Assembly: GCF_025685625.1 (NCBI RefSeq)
Contig: NZ_JAGSYI010000002.1
Coordinates: 372,001 to 436,000, forward strand
Source of the DNA: Acidicapsa acidisoli
GTDB lineage: Bacteria > Acidobacteriota > Terriglobia > Terriglobales > Acidobacteriaceae
Direction: 5' to 3'
DNA length: 64,000 bases
A program made the translations under genes and the position numbers. Shown here one piece after another: positions 18,304-26,766 of this stretch. The notes beneath the pieces are model-generated. The model saw nothing but the letters and a program-made list of their open reading frames with translations. It was not told the DNA's origin and did not search any database. Within the stretch, counting starts at the first letter, position 1, and each line of letters begins with the position of its first letter.

Positions 18304-18879
18304 ATGGCAACAGCATTTATTGGTTTGGATTTCATCAAGGACATCGTTCATCCGGAGGGCAAGATCTCACACACTTCTGCCCCCGCCGCAGAACGCGGCG
18401 TAATCGAGAAGGTGAATCGCGCTTTGTCGACCGGGCGCAAAAAAGGATGGTTCACAGTTCTGGTAAAGGTTGGCTTTGCCAAAGGTTATACGGATCAGCC
18501 AAAGCACTCGCCGTTCTTTGGACGTCTCCACGAGATTGGGGCGCTCGAGGCGGAATCTTCAGGTATGGAATTTCACCCGGAACTCAAGGCAGAGCTTGCG
18601 GATCTGGTGATTGTGAAACCTCGCATCAGCGCCTTTTATGGCACACAACTGGATGCGGCATTGCGGGCACGCAAGATTGACCGGCTGATTGTTGCGGGTG
18701 TGAGCACTGCATGGGCGGTGCAGAGCACGGTACGCGACGCGCACGACCGCGATTACGAGGTGTATGTGTTGGAAGACGCCTGCGCCGCTGCGACGGAGCC
18801 GGTACATCAGTCTTCCATGGAGCTGCTGGGGTCGATAGCCAGGGTGATCCGGGTGACGGATCTGGTGGAGATTTCGTGA
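18304..18879 (+). CDS. Isochorismatase-like hydrolase fold lacking the usual catalytic Cys
   Basis: 191 aa from ATG 18304, with AAAGGAA upstream. The frame opens earlier but has no better start. The fold pattern is the isochorismatase/cysteine-hydrolase family. The Asp is in GLDFIKD, the Lys in IVKPRISAF, and the nucleophile-loop motif is GVSTAWAVQSTVRDA. In amidohydrolases of this family the motif is GVxTxxCV, with Cys as nucleophile; here that position is Ala. True isochorismatases such as PhzD and EntB also lack the Cys, so the protein may be an ether-cleaving isochorismatase type rather than an amidase, or it may be inactive. The next gene overlaps by 4 nt. Confidence 0.85.
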   Translation: MATAFIGLDFIKDIVHPEGKISHTSAPAAERGVIEKVNRALSTGRKKGWFTVLVKVGFAKGYTDQPKHSPFFGRLHEIGALEAESSGMEFHPELKAELADLVIVKPRISAFYGTQLDAALRARKIDRLIVAGVSTAWAVQSTVRDAHDRDYEVYVLEDACAAATEPVHQSSMELLGSIARVIRVTDLVEIS

Positions 18880-19913
18880 TCTCCGCCTGGCGTGATGCGA
18901 TCGATCTCGATCACGTCGCAGCAACCCGTGCCGTGATCGTACTCACGCCGCTGATTCTGCTGGCTTGGATCTCAGGGGAGGGCATCTGGTTGCGCGCGGC
19001 GCTGGTTACCGTATCGGCCTTTATCGCCATGGAGCGTTCCGGACTGGCGCCGATCGGAACTATCCTGCATGGTGCAGCGATCATCGTCTGCTATCTGGCG
19101 CTGGTGGCGGCGCAGACTACTGAGCTCTTGTTTATCCTGGGCTGCGTTTTGTTCGCAGCGGCTTCCATCCTCTTAACGGGATGGGATGCTAGGTTACGGT
19201 CACTGGGTAACTTCACGTTTATCCCGGCACTCTACCTTGCCTGCGAGACCAAGGAGTGGGAAGGGCCGGGCAATCCGTTGCATCGCGGCATTCTTTTTCT
19301 CCCCGCCATAATGCTGGCCATCCTTCCGGTTCTGGTGATGTCGGCATTGGAGCATCGGAAAACTCGTCCGTTGAATGTCAGCCGGCTCTGGCATTTCAGA
19401 GCGGTGCTGAGCTGGGCTGAACGTAAAGAACCTTCGCCGTACTTCGAGGCGATGGTCGCGACTGCACTGGCGGTTGGCCTTGCCGCGCACACGGTGATGG
19501 TGTGGCGGCTGGATCAAGGGCAATGGATGATCTGGTCAGCCGCGAGTGTAATTACCGGCGAACTCGCCAGCGGACACCTAAAGCTGCGGGATCGGATGGT
19601 CGGCGCGCTCGTGGGTGTTCCGGCCGGAATTGGCGCAGGGCTAATACTTCCACACGGCGTCTTCGCGCATGAACTCGCCATCCTCGCAGCGGCTCTGACT
19701 TTGGTTGCACTGCGTCCCTATGTGATCGCCTTCGGTCTGCGTTGCGCTTGTGTCACGCTTGCACTGATGCTTGCAGGGTGGTCGCCCATAATGGCCGCGG
19801 AGCGTGCTTCTCACGTAATTCTCGGGGGACTGATCGGAATTGCAGTTGTGCACTGCGTGCGAGTTGCTGCAGTACTGGGAAGGCAAGCGACAAGTGGTGT
19901 CGAGATAAAATGA
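18876..19913 (+). CDS. FUSC-like inner-membrane protein
   Basis: 345 aa from GTG 18876, which overlaps the previous stop (GTGA) and has GGTGGAG upstream. The chain is highly hydrophobic. Two groups of membrane helices (about 18-125 and 225-330) surround a central polar segment (about 165-210), the layout of FUSC/aromatic-acid-exporter proteins. These proteins help bacteria resist fusaric acid or export aromatic acids. Full-length FUSC transporters are near 600-700 aa, so this is a half-size form. Coupling to SnoaL-like and isochorismatase-like proteins under a LysR regulator suggests detoxification and efflux of one compound, by inference. Confidence 0.7.
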   Translation: MISAWRDAIDLDHVAATRAVIVLTPLILLAWISGEGIWLRAALVTVSAFIAMERSGLAPIGTILHGAAIIVCYLALVAAQTTELLFILGCVLFAAASILLTGWDARLRSLGNFTFIPALYLACETKEWEGPGNPLHRGILFLPAIMLAILPVLVMSALEHRKTRPLNVSRLWHFRAVLSWAERKEPSPYFEAMVATALAVGLAAHTVMVWRLDQGQWMIWSAASVITGELASGHLKLRDRMVGALVGVPAGIGAGLILPHGVFAHELAILAAALTLVALRPYVIAFGLRCACVTLALMLAGWSPIMAAERASHVILGGLIGIAVVHCVRVAAVLGRQATSGVEIK

Positions 19914-20051
19914 CGGGGGTTTCGTGGCTACGGCGTGGTTGCACACGACGGGCGTGGACACGGCCGTTCAGGATCGCTGCGTTGCCGTAGGCAATCAGCG
20001 ATCTCGCGCGAGCCAGCAAGTTAAAAGATTTGCGCGCGTTATCGGCGTTGG

Positions 20052-20082
20052 AAAAAATGCCAGGATGGAGCCATCCTGGCAT
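20052..20082 (-). terminator. Rho-independent terminator of the tRNA-Leu gene
   Basis: On the minus strand a perfect 12-bp stem (ATGCCAGGATGG paired with CCATCCTGGCAT, 2-nt loop) is followed directly by a run of T. It starts 17 nt past the CCA end of the tRNA. This is one of the clearest terminators in the window. Confidence 0.9.
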
Positions 20083-20098
20083 ACTGAGAAACCAAGTA

Positions 20099-20395
20099 TG
20101 GTGCGGGCGGAGGGAATTGAACCCTCACGGCCTTGCGGCCTGCGGATTTTCATACCACTTCGGCTTTCGCCGCCCCGCTGGCGGGTTCGTGGTCTGGACT
20201 ATACCTTCACCATTCCCCTCACGAGGTTTAGGTGCTGCCCGTCTAGTCTCTACACCTTCCCGGAAGTGCTTCCGGGCTTGGCTCGGGATTGCCATTTCAG
20301 GTTTCCCCGACTTTGAGCAGTTCTACGCCGTCGGTTTCCCGATGGGCACTCATGCTTGCTTAAGTCCGCTGCGTCTGCCATTTCGCCACGCCCGC
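20099..20395 (-). tRNA. tRNA-Leu(UAA), interrupted by a group I intron
   Basis: The minus strand encodes two tRNA halves. The 5' exon (20395-20362) has acceptor strand GCGGGCG, a D-arm with GGCGAAATGGCAGACGC, and the anticodon stem GCGGA followed by CTT. The 3' exon (20150-20099) resumes with AAAA and TCCGC, has a long variable arm with stem GGCC-GCAA-GGCC, a T-arm stem GAGGG/CCCTC, acceptor strand CGCCCGC, discriminator A and an encoded CCA. Joined, the anticodon loop reads CUUAAAA, giving anticodon UAA. The long variable arm confirms leucine type. A Rho-independent terminator follows. Confidence 0.93.
20151..20361 (-). ncRNA. Group I intron in the anticodon loop of tRNA-Leu(UAA)
   Basis: 211 nt inserted between U34 and A35 of the anticodon, the same site as the well-known cyanobacterial and plastid tRNA-Leu(UAA) introns. 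It ends with G, as group I introns do. Conserved core elements are visible in the expected order: AATCCCGAGCC (Q-like), GTAGAGACTAGACGG (R/P7-like) and AAGGTATAGTCCAGACC (S/P7-like). The length and core suggest subgroup IC3. It encodes no homing endonuclease. Self-splicing is expected from the family, not shown here. Confidence 0.88.
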
Positions 20396-20507
20396 GGGAA
20401 ATTGGCCACAGCCTCATCATAATGCAAGCAGCGACGAATCTACATTTCGCCAGCCCATTCCTTATGCTGTCGACGAGTGCCCACTGGTTCGCAGCTCCAG
20501 CTTGCGA

Positions 20508-20771
20508 TTATTGCGTTGCCCGATAGCGAATATTGTCCCCGTCGAACCCGAACTCCGCGGAGCATTCCTCTCCTCCACAGATCATCGTTTCAAATCCATG
20601 AAGCTGTCGGCGCGTGATCAACCCGACTGTACCGCATCCTGGACACGCCAATACCGCTACGAAGGGATTGTTGCCGTGTCCCAGCGAATTCGGTCCTTCC
20701 AACAGAAAGACCGTACCTGGTTCCATCTTTTCGGGGATCCATGCTTCGAGGAACTGCAACTCTGCTGTCAT
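20508..20771 (-). CDS. Small protein with a C4 zinc-ribbon-like motif
   Basis: 87 aa from ATG 20771, chosen because GGAGGG lies 4 nt upstream; the longer frame has no such site. The centre has CPGCG and, 22 residues later, CGGEEC, together a CX2C...CX4C arrangement that may bind zinc. The rest is acidic and mixed helix/strand (EAWIPEKMEPGTVFLLEGP). I do not recognise the family. It stands alone between the tRNA gene and the lytic transglycosylase gene. Confidence 0.65.
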   Translation of the reverse strand: MTAELQFLEAWIPEKMEPGTVFLLEGPNSLGHGNNPFVAVLACPGCGTVGLITRRQLHGFETMICGGEECSAEFGFDGDNIRYRATQ

Positions 20772-21011
20772 TCTGCCCTCCAATGGGGGAATTCGACAGG
20801 GTTGCGGCCAAAACGTGAGCCGCAACCGTGCGTGGTTCGCAGCAAGCCGTGAAGTGGAACTTTGATGCTTAACGATTTTTCGAAACGTTTTTCTTGATGA
20901 CAGTGTTTCGCGGTCTGCCAAATCCGTCAACCGGAATCTGGCCATTGCACAGGTATCGATGAGGATTCCCTGTTCACACATAGTTGGATGCATGCTCCAT
21001 CCCGCAGGTTT

Positions 21012-23492
21012 CTACTGTGCCTGTCCGCGCCCTGCTAGAGGTTGCGTAGCGGCAGCCGTGGAACTAGCTGTGGGACTAGCCCCAGATCCAGCATCGGCTC
21101 GCTGCGTAGCCTGTGCGCTCTGCGCATATTGGTCGATTCCGCGATAAATATCCTCATTGCGCAATATGGCCTGCACGTATTCCCGCGTCTCCGTAAACGG
21201 GATCGACTCAACAAATTCGTCGACTCCGTGGTAAGGACCAGCCGCTTCCCAGTCGGTCACACGGTTTTCGCCGGCATTGTAGGCCGCCAGCGCGTATTCC
21301 GAGACTCCACCAAAACGATCCAGCGTCTGCCGCAGATAGCGCGTACCCAGACGAATGTTGAGCACCGGGTCCAGCAGTTGCCGCGTTTCGATGGAGCCCA
21401 GTCCCTCCTCGCGCGCCATCTGCCGCCCAACAGCAGGCAACAACTGCATCAGCCCATAAGCATTGGCATGCGAAATCGCCGAAGGATTGAATTCCGACTC
21501 CTGGCGAATCAACGAGGCTACAAGGTACGGATTGAGTCCGTTCTTCGCCGACTCGGACTGAATCGTATCCCAGTAAACCTCAGGAAAAAGAATCCGCCAG
21601 TACGCCAACGGGATCGACTTGATCGACGCGGACATTGCATAGGGAAGAGCGCGCTTCAGCACACGCATCGCGCGGAAGTTATCGCCAAACGAGCTATAGA
21701 TTTGAGCCTCCGCAAATCCACTCCACGAAGAACTCTCCGGCGCTGCCGCAATCTCCTGCGGAACATATTCGCCTAGTCCCGCGTTCACCAGCAGATGAGC
21801 CTTGACCAAATGAGGATCGCCCACCGGGACCGTCACCGCCAGCTTGGGAATCGTCTCCGGTACATACTTTTCGAGCGCAGGAACCGAAACAGCCGGTGCG
21901 TCCCCCAAGGCCACCAGCCGTTCGCGAGCCATCTGCGCGTAGAAATAGTGGGAATAAGTCCGAATCAGCGTGCGGTAGTGCGCCGCGGCCATCGCTGGCT
22001 CATGATCCTGTTGCTCGTAGAGGCGAGCCCGCCAGTAGAGCGCGCTGACCGTCTCTTTCGCTCCCGGATACAACCGGATCTGCTCTTCGAATATCTTCGC
22101 AGCCTGGTCGTAAAGCCCTTGCCGATACGACCACCATCCCGCGCGCCAATGGGCAGCCGCTGCGTTCGTGCCCTGCGGGAAACGCTCCGCCACCTCAGAA
22201 TAGTACTCGACAGCGCGAGGATAGTCCTTCCGCAGCAGATACATATTCCCGCTTGAGTAAAGCGCATCCGCGAGCCACTGACTGTGCGGGAAACCCGTGC
22301 GCAGCATATCCACAGACGTCGACTGTGCCGTCAGATCGTCTCGATTGCGTGCCAGTTCCATCAGTAGATACAGCCTGCGCGCACCGTTCTCATCGTTCGT
22401 CGCCGCTAAAGCCTCCGCTTCTTCCCGCGTCAGCCGTTTCAGTTTCAGATCGCAAGCCGCTGCGGCCACGGCAAAGCCATTGCGCAACGCCGGATCAACG
22501 CCGCCTCCACGCGCGAGGGCATGATACTGCTCCGCAGCCTCCTCATAACGTCCGGCATTGTAGTAGGCATCCGCCAGGCTCCGAACCTCCGCCTCGGTCA
22601 GCGTAGATTCCATCCCAAGCGCCGTCAGACGCGTCCGCGCCGTCTGCGCTTCAAAAGCCAGAGGCCACGTCAGCAATACATGCTTGTAGACACTTCCCGC
22701 CTCAGCCGTCCGCCCTTGCGCCTGATCTACCTCACCCAGCGCAAGCTGGTATCCCGCACGGCCCGCGGACTCCGGCGCATCCTCCAGCGCTTTCCGGGCG
22801 CCGGCGAAGTCATTCAGCCCAAGCAGAATCTGCGCCTCCAGCTCCGGCACCTGAGCCAGGAAAATGCTGTCGGGATTGCGCTCCGCAAAGTCTTTCAGAA
22901 GAGCCTCCGCAGCAGCATTGTTGCCGCCGTCGTGCTCCGCCTTCGCGCCCAGGAATTCGTCATAGTCGGCCAGTGCGTCACCCGCCGCACGCGCCTGGCG
23001 CAGGTTTGCCGCCGCCTCAGAGAAGCGGTTGTCAAGCAGATAGGCGTGGCCCAGTGCCAGATACGCTGCTGCAGCCGCTTCACCAGTATGCTGATGCGCA
23101 TACGCCGTCACTCCGGCAAACGCCGCAGCCGTGCGAATCGCCACCAATTGTTGCGCCATCGGCCGAAGTTCCTTCGAAGCAACGAAAGCCAGCTTCAGCT
23201 TCGCCGACCGGGCAGCCCTGTTGGCAGTGCGCCGCGCGCCGCGACCGCCCTTCCTCGCTTTGGTGCCAGCCTTCACCGAAGTCTTTGCGTGAGCAGTGGT
23301 TTTCGCCGCCGACGCTTTGGGCGCCGCCGTTTTGGACTTGGTATGCTGCTTCACCGTCGTCGCAGAATCAACCCCTAGCGCCAGGCTTCCCGGAGCAAAC
23401 ATGGAAGCGACCACGGAAGCGAAGATGGACACGCCCAGCACCGCCGCCAGAACGGACCTGCGGTCTTGAAGAATCTGTAAGAGCTGCCCCAT
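21012..23492 (-). CDS. Soluble lytic murein transglycosylase with TPR-like superhelix
   Basis: 826 aa. An N-terminal membrane or signal segment (about 14-36) is followed by a Lys/Ala-rich basic stretch (about 45-100). Then a long alpha-superhelical region of TPR-like repeats follows (about 130-610), as in Slt70. The catalytic SLT domain is C-terminal, with the acid Glu665 in IRQESEF and the motifs AYGLMQLLP and ALAAYNAGENRV. It cleaves the MurNAc-GlcNAc bond with formation of 1,6-anhydro-MurNAc. That product is the substrate of the NagZ/AnmK pathway also encoded in this window. The C-terminal 40 residues are a Ser/Ala/Gln-rich tail. Confidence 0.93.
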   Translation of the reverse strand: MGQLLQILQDRRSVLAAVLGVSIFASVVASMFAPGSLALGVDSATTVKQHTKSKTAAPKASAAKTTAHAKTSVKAGTKARKGGRGARRTANRAARSAKLKLAFVASKELRPMAQQLVAIRTAAAFAGVTAYAHQHTGEAAAAAYLALGHAYLLDNRFSEAAANLRQARAAGDALADYDEFLGAKAEHDGGNNAAAEALLKDFAERNPDSIFLAQVPELEAQILLGLNDFAGARKALEDAPESAGRAGYQLALGEVDQAQGRTAEAGSVYKHVLLTWPLAFEAQTARTRLTALGMESTLTEAEVRSLADAYYNAGRYEEAAEQYHALARGGGVDPALRNGFAVAAAACDLKLKRLTREEAEALAATNDENGARRLYLLMELARNRDDLTAQSTSVDMLRTGFPHSQWLADALYSSGNMYLLRKDYPRAVEYYSEVAERFPQGTNAAAAHWRAGWWSYRQGLYDQAAKIFEEQIRLYPGAKETVSALYWRARLYEQQDHEPAMAAAHYRTLIRTYSHYFYAQMARERLVALGDAPAVSVPALEKYVPETIPKLAVTVPVGDPHLVKAHLLVNAGLGEYVPQEIAAAPESSSWSGFAEAQIYSSFGDNFRAMRVLKRALPYAMSASIKSIPLAYWRILFPEVYWDTIQSESAKNGLNPYLVASLIRQESEFNPSAISHANAYGLMQLLPAVGRQMAREEGLGSIETRQLLDPVLNIRLGTRYLRQTLDRFGGVSEYALAAYNAGENRVTDWEAAGPYHGVDEFVESIPFTETREYVQAILRNEDIYRGIDQYAQSAQATQRADAGSGASPTASSTAAATQPLAGRGQAQ

Positions 23493-23681
23493 ATCATCAC
23501 TGTAAGCGGATTTGCGGAATTTTGCGCACTCAGCTTTATTCGCGAACCACTCCCGTAACCTGATTGGATCTAATGACTGCGGCTTGGAGAGCGGCCTTGC
23601 CGTCCTTTACACTAGAGATTCGAAGGTGGGCTGGCGACCCCCTGAGTAGGAAAGGCAGCGGATTTTTCGCATCCAACCTGA

Positions 23682-24302
23682 ATGGCAACCATCCAAATAG
23701 GTGAGAACGAGCAACATCCCGACTTAGCACTGGTCGCCAGTGCTCGTACGGGAGACGTTCAGGCCTTTGAAACGCTCGTCAGCAAGTACGACCGGCAAAT
23801 CTTCCGCATTGCGCAACACATCACGCAAAACCGGGAAGATGCGCAGGACGTAGTACAAGACGCGTTCTTAAAGGCTTACGAGAAGCTGGATCAGTTCCAG
23901 GGCAACAGCAAGTTTTACACCTGGCTGGTCCGAATCGCGGTGAACGAATCTCTCATGCGGCTGCGCAAGCGGCGCACCGGGAAGATGGTCTCGATCGATG
24001 ATGATATTGAGACTGAGGAAGGCAGCGTCCCTCGCGACCTTGCCGACTGGAGTCCCAATCCAGAGCAGAACTACGGCCAGGCAGAACTCGCCGAAATTTT
24101 GCGTAAGACTATCCAGGGATTGCCGCACGGATTCCGGATCGTGTTTGTGTTGCGTGACGTGGATGGACTTTCCACGGAAGAGACAGCCGAAACGCTGGGA
24201 TTAAGCGTTCCCGCTGTGAAATCGCGGTTGTTGCGAGCGCGGCTTCAACTGCGCGAACGACTAAGCCGCTACTTCCGTAAAAAGAAGGCTGGTGAGAAGT
24301 GA
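23682..24302 (+). CDS. ECF-type RNA polymerase sigma factor (RpoE-like)
   Basis: 206 aa. Region 2 (about 25-100) has the core-binding and -10 elements (DAQDVVQDAFLKAYEKLDQF, FYTWLVRIAVNE). Region 4 (about 140-200) has the helix-turn-helix GLSTEETAETLGLSVPAVKSRL. It is cotranscribed with a small zf-HC2 anti-sigma factor whose start overlaps its stop by 4 nt, the classic ECF arrangement. It probably directs an envelope or oxidative-stress regulon, but the regulon cannot be read from the sequence. There is a possible promoter upstream (TTGGAG-N18-TACACT, 23584-23613). Confidence 0.95.
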   Translation: MATIQIGENEQHPDLALVASARTGDVQAFETLVSKYDRQIFRIAQHITQNREDAQDVVQDAFLKAYEKLDQFQGNSKFYTWLVRIAVNESLMRLRKRRTGKMVSIDDDIETEEGSVPRDLADWSPNPEQNYGQAELAEILRKTIQGLPHGFRIVFVLRDVDGLSTEETAETLGLSVPAVKSRLLRARLQLRERLSRYFRKKKAGEK

Positions 24303-24535
24303 CCTGCACTGAGTTTCTGGCGATGCTCGACGAGCTGATTGACGACGCAGTAACACCGCAGACCCGCGCCCAATTGCAAAAGCACCTAGAGGGCTGCGAA
24401 CACTGTGAAGTGACGCTCAACACCACCCGCAAGACGATAGAAATCTATCGCTCGCACGAGGTTTACGAACTTCCCAATTCGGTACGGCAGCGTCTTCATG
24501 ACGCCATCATGGCTCGTTGCAAGAACGGCTGCTAG
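24299..24535 (+). CDS. Anti-sigma factor, zf-HC2 type
   Basis: 78 aa from GTG 24299, overlapping the sigma-factor stop by 4 nt. The ZAS motif is visible as HLEGCEHCEV (HX3CX2C) with an upstream Cys in MTCTEF, giving the Zn-binding set seen in RsrA/ChrR-type anti-sigma factors. There is no membrane helix, so it acts in the cytoplasm, sequestering the ECF factor until a redox or metal signal releases it (known for the family). The C-terminus ends in CKNGC, two more cysteines that could be redox-active. Confidence 0.88.
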   Translation: MTCTEFLAMLDELIDDAVTPQTRAQLQKHLEGCEHCEVTLNTTRKTIEIYRSHEVYELPNSVRQRLHDAIMARCKNGC

Positions 24536-24620
24536 CAGAAGTAAACCATTACTGACGAGCTTAGTTCATCCTGCGCGAAGCGGAGAGATTGCTTCTTCAA
24601 CAAAATCGGCTCGGACGTCG

Positions 24621-24935
24621 CTACATCGCCTTGCGCCACCATGCCGTTTTTTCAAAGCCCAGAAAATGCGTCTTAGCCCCACGCGACAGATAGAAATCCT
24701 GCACCTGATTTCCCTGGAACGACCCGCAATCCGGCCAGCTCTCATCCTTGTCCAGCCTAGTCGCCGTCTGATGCGGATCCACCAGGACAATTTCATTCGC
24801 GGAGCAGGCGACTACCTTTTGCGCTTTGAGACTGAATGCGGTGCCCGGCTCACCATCGACAGGAACTCGATTCGCTAGATTTGTCAGCACAACGATAAAT
24901 AAAAACACTGCAGCGATCGTCAATATCTTTTTCAT
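24621..24935 (-). CDS. Small exported or membrane-anchored protein, unknown
   Basis: 104 aa. It begins with a strong signal/anchor segment (KKILTIAAVFLFIVVLTNL) and then has about 80 extracytoplasmic residues with two cysteines (VACSANEI, WPDCGSF) that could form a disulfide. I do not recognise the family. A 65-codon frame on the same strand ends in an ATGA overlap with its start, so it may be coupled to upstream translation from the M48 gene; no other ribosome binding site is visible. It converges on the anti-sigma gene. Confidence 0.55.
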   Translation of the reverse strand: MKKILTIAAVFLFIVVLTNLANRVPVDGEPGTAFSLKAQKVVACSANEIVLVDPHQTATRLDKDESWPDCGSFQGNQVQDFYLSRGAKTHFLGFEKTAWWRKAM

Positions 24936-25132
24936 GAGGAGCAGTCATCGCGACTGAAATTTCCGCTGAGACGGCTACCCGCCTGCACTGCTTGTCGCAG
25001 GCTTGTCACAACAGATTGGGCACGATTCCCACTCAGTATACTCTCGACAAATTCGCCCGCAAACCGACCCCGGAGCGAGGTCGACAGGGCCTTCCCCACT
25101 CCGCCCGCGCGTAAACCCTTTGAATACAAACC

Positions 25133-26485
25133 TTAGTTGTTGTCTTCGCGGCGATGCAGGGTCGGCTGATCGCTAGTGTTCGAGTTGGGATCGGTCGACT
25201 GAGCAGTCGAGTCATCCTTGGAGGAGCTGGCCTTGCGCAGCGACGGCTTCTTGCCATCCTTGTTGTCCGTCAGCCTGCGCTTGTTCTCAATGCGCGCCAG
25301 CCGCGCCTTGATGTCATCGAACTCGGAGGTCGTAACCGTGTACTCATCCTTGGCGGGCAGGATATGCGCAATCTCCTGCTGCGAATGCTCAATCCGATCC
25401 GGCGTCTGCGGATGGTCGGAGAAGGTCTTTGCCACCAGTCCCGGCTTGCGCTTCTCCAGCGCCTGAACTTTTTCAAAGAAACTGATAAATGCCTGCGGAT
25501 CGTACCCTGCCCGGTACATGTACTGAACACCCAGATAGTCCGCCTGCGCCTCAAACTCGCGCGAGAAGTGCAGGAAAGTGATCGGCACGCCAATCGAAGC
25601 CGCCTCGTAGATTCCGTATCCCGTCCAGCCTCCGATGAAAATCAGCGGAATCGTCCCCAGCTGCGCATAGTTGGCTCTCGTCATCTCCCGCGCCGCATGG
25701 TGCGCGCATACATGGGCCGTCTCATGCGCCATCACGCCAGCCATCTCGGCTTCCTCGTCCGCATTCAAGATCAGCCCGGAATTGACATAGAAGAAACCAC
25801 CCGGCAGCGCCATCGCGTTGATCTCGTCCGAGTCGATCACCTTGATCGTGAACGGCACCTTGCAATCCGAGTTTTTGACGATATTCTGACCAATCCGATT
25901 CACATACTCCGTAATCACCGGATCAGTAATAAATTTGGTGCTCTTTTCAATCTCAGCGGCGTACTGGCGGCCCATGCGAATCTCGGAGTCCGTCGAATAC
26001 CAGTTCCCCATGCCGCGACCGCCGATATCCCGGTTCCCTACCGCGCTCACATCGTCAATGCTGCCGGCCTTGATCTTCTCCATCTGGCTCCCCGGCTCAA
26101 CGAGCACCACGGGAGTCGGACTGGCCGCGGCAGCCTTGGAGGAATCCTTCGCCTTGTCGCTGCCCTTCGGCGCGCCGCAAGGATTCTTGTGCGTCTCCGG
26201 ATCGTCCACGCATGCTTTTGCAGACGCAGAGCTATCCGAACCAGAGTTGTCGCTGGCGGTCTTGTCACTGGCTGTTTTGTCGCTCGCCGGAGCGGAGGTC
26301 CCCGCCGAACTTCCGGAGTTCGCCGGTTGCTGCGCCCCTGTGTCGGCTGGCTGCGCAGTGCCAGTTGGTTGTGTGGTGCCGGCTGGGCTAGCCTGACCGT
26401 AGCCAGGGCTCGTAAAAGCCAGCGGCAGAGCCAGCAGAACCCCTGCCAGCGTGATCTGTGAGCGTATCTGACCCAGCGTGACCAT
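25133..26485 (-). CDS. M48-family zinc metalloprotease (BepA/Oma1-like)
   Basis: 450 aa. A signal peptide (about 1-30) is followed by a Ser/Thr/Ala/Asp-rich low-complexity linker (30-130), then the M48 catalytic domain. The zinc motif is HETAH at 254-258 within MAHETAHVCAHH, with the third ligand Glu expected in FSREFEAQADYLG. ALPGGFFYVNSGLI upstream of HEXXH is typical of the family. It is probably a periplasmic protease in outer-membrane quality control. The C-terminus (about 395-450) is a charged, disordered tail. It diverges from the SpoIIE-type phosphatase gene. Confidence 0.92.
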   Translation of the reverse strand: MVTLGQIRSQITLAGVLLALPLAFTSPGYGQASPAGTTQPTGTAQPADTGAQQPANSGSSAGTSAPASDKTASDKTASDNSGSDSSASAKACVDDPETHKNPCGAPKGSDKAKDSSKAAAASPTPVVLVEPGSQMEKIKAGSIDDVSAVGNRDIGGRGMGNWYSTDSEIRMGRQYAAEIEKSTKFITDPVITEYVNRIGQNIVKNSDCKVPFTIKVIDSDEINAMALPGGFFYVNSGLILNADEEAEMAGVMAHETAHVCAHHAAREMTRANYAQLGTIPLIFIGGWTGYGIYEAASIGVPITFLHFSREFEAQADYLGVQYMYRAGYDPQAFISFFEKVQALEKRKPGLVAKTFSDHPQTPDRIEHSQQEIAHILPAKDEYTVTTSEFDDIKARLARIENKRRLTDNKDGKKPSLRKASSSKDDSTAQSTDPNSNTSDQPTLHRREDNN

Positions 26486-26766
26486 ACCAGACGCCTCCCG
26501 GCAGCCGCACCACTTCTGACTTCTGGATGCAGTTCTACCGCGTTAGACGTCAGTATGCGCTCTTTGGTGACCGAAATGCGACCGGATTTTGACACCGCAC
26601 AAAATTGTTGAACCGGCGCTACGTAACCTCGCGCTGCCACCAGGCTCCGGAACTCGGCAGACCTCCTAGCCCAACACATTCGCCGCCCTTCTCGCGCAAG
26701 ATCCCACCCCAGTTCAATCCTTTGGCATTGGAAGCACACCCCTTCTGCGATAAAGTGAAGGGCACG

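Noticed and set aside
24932-25129. 65-codon frame between M48 gene and the small exported protein
   Set aside because: The spacing is suggestive, but there is no ribosome site and no features; kept only as a finding.
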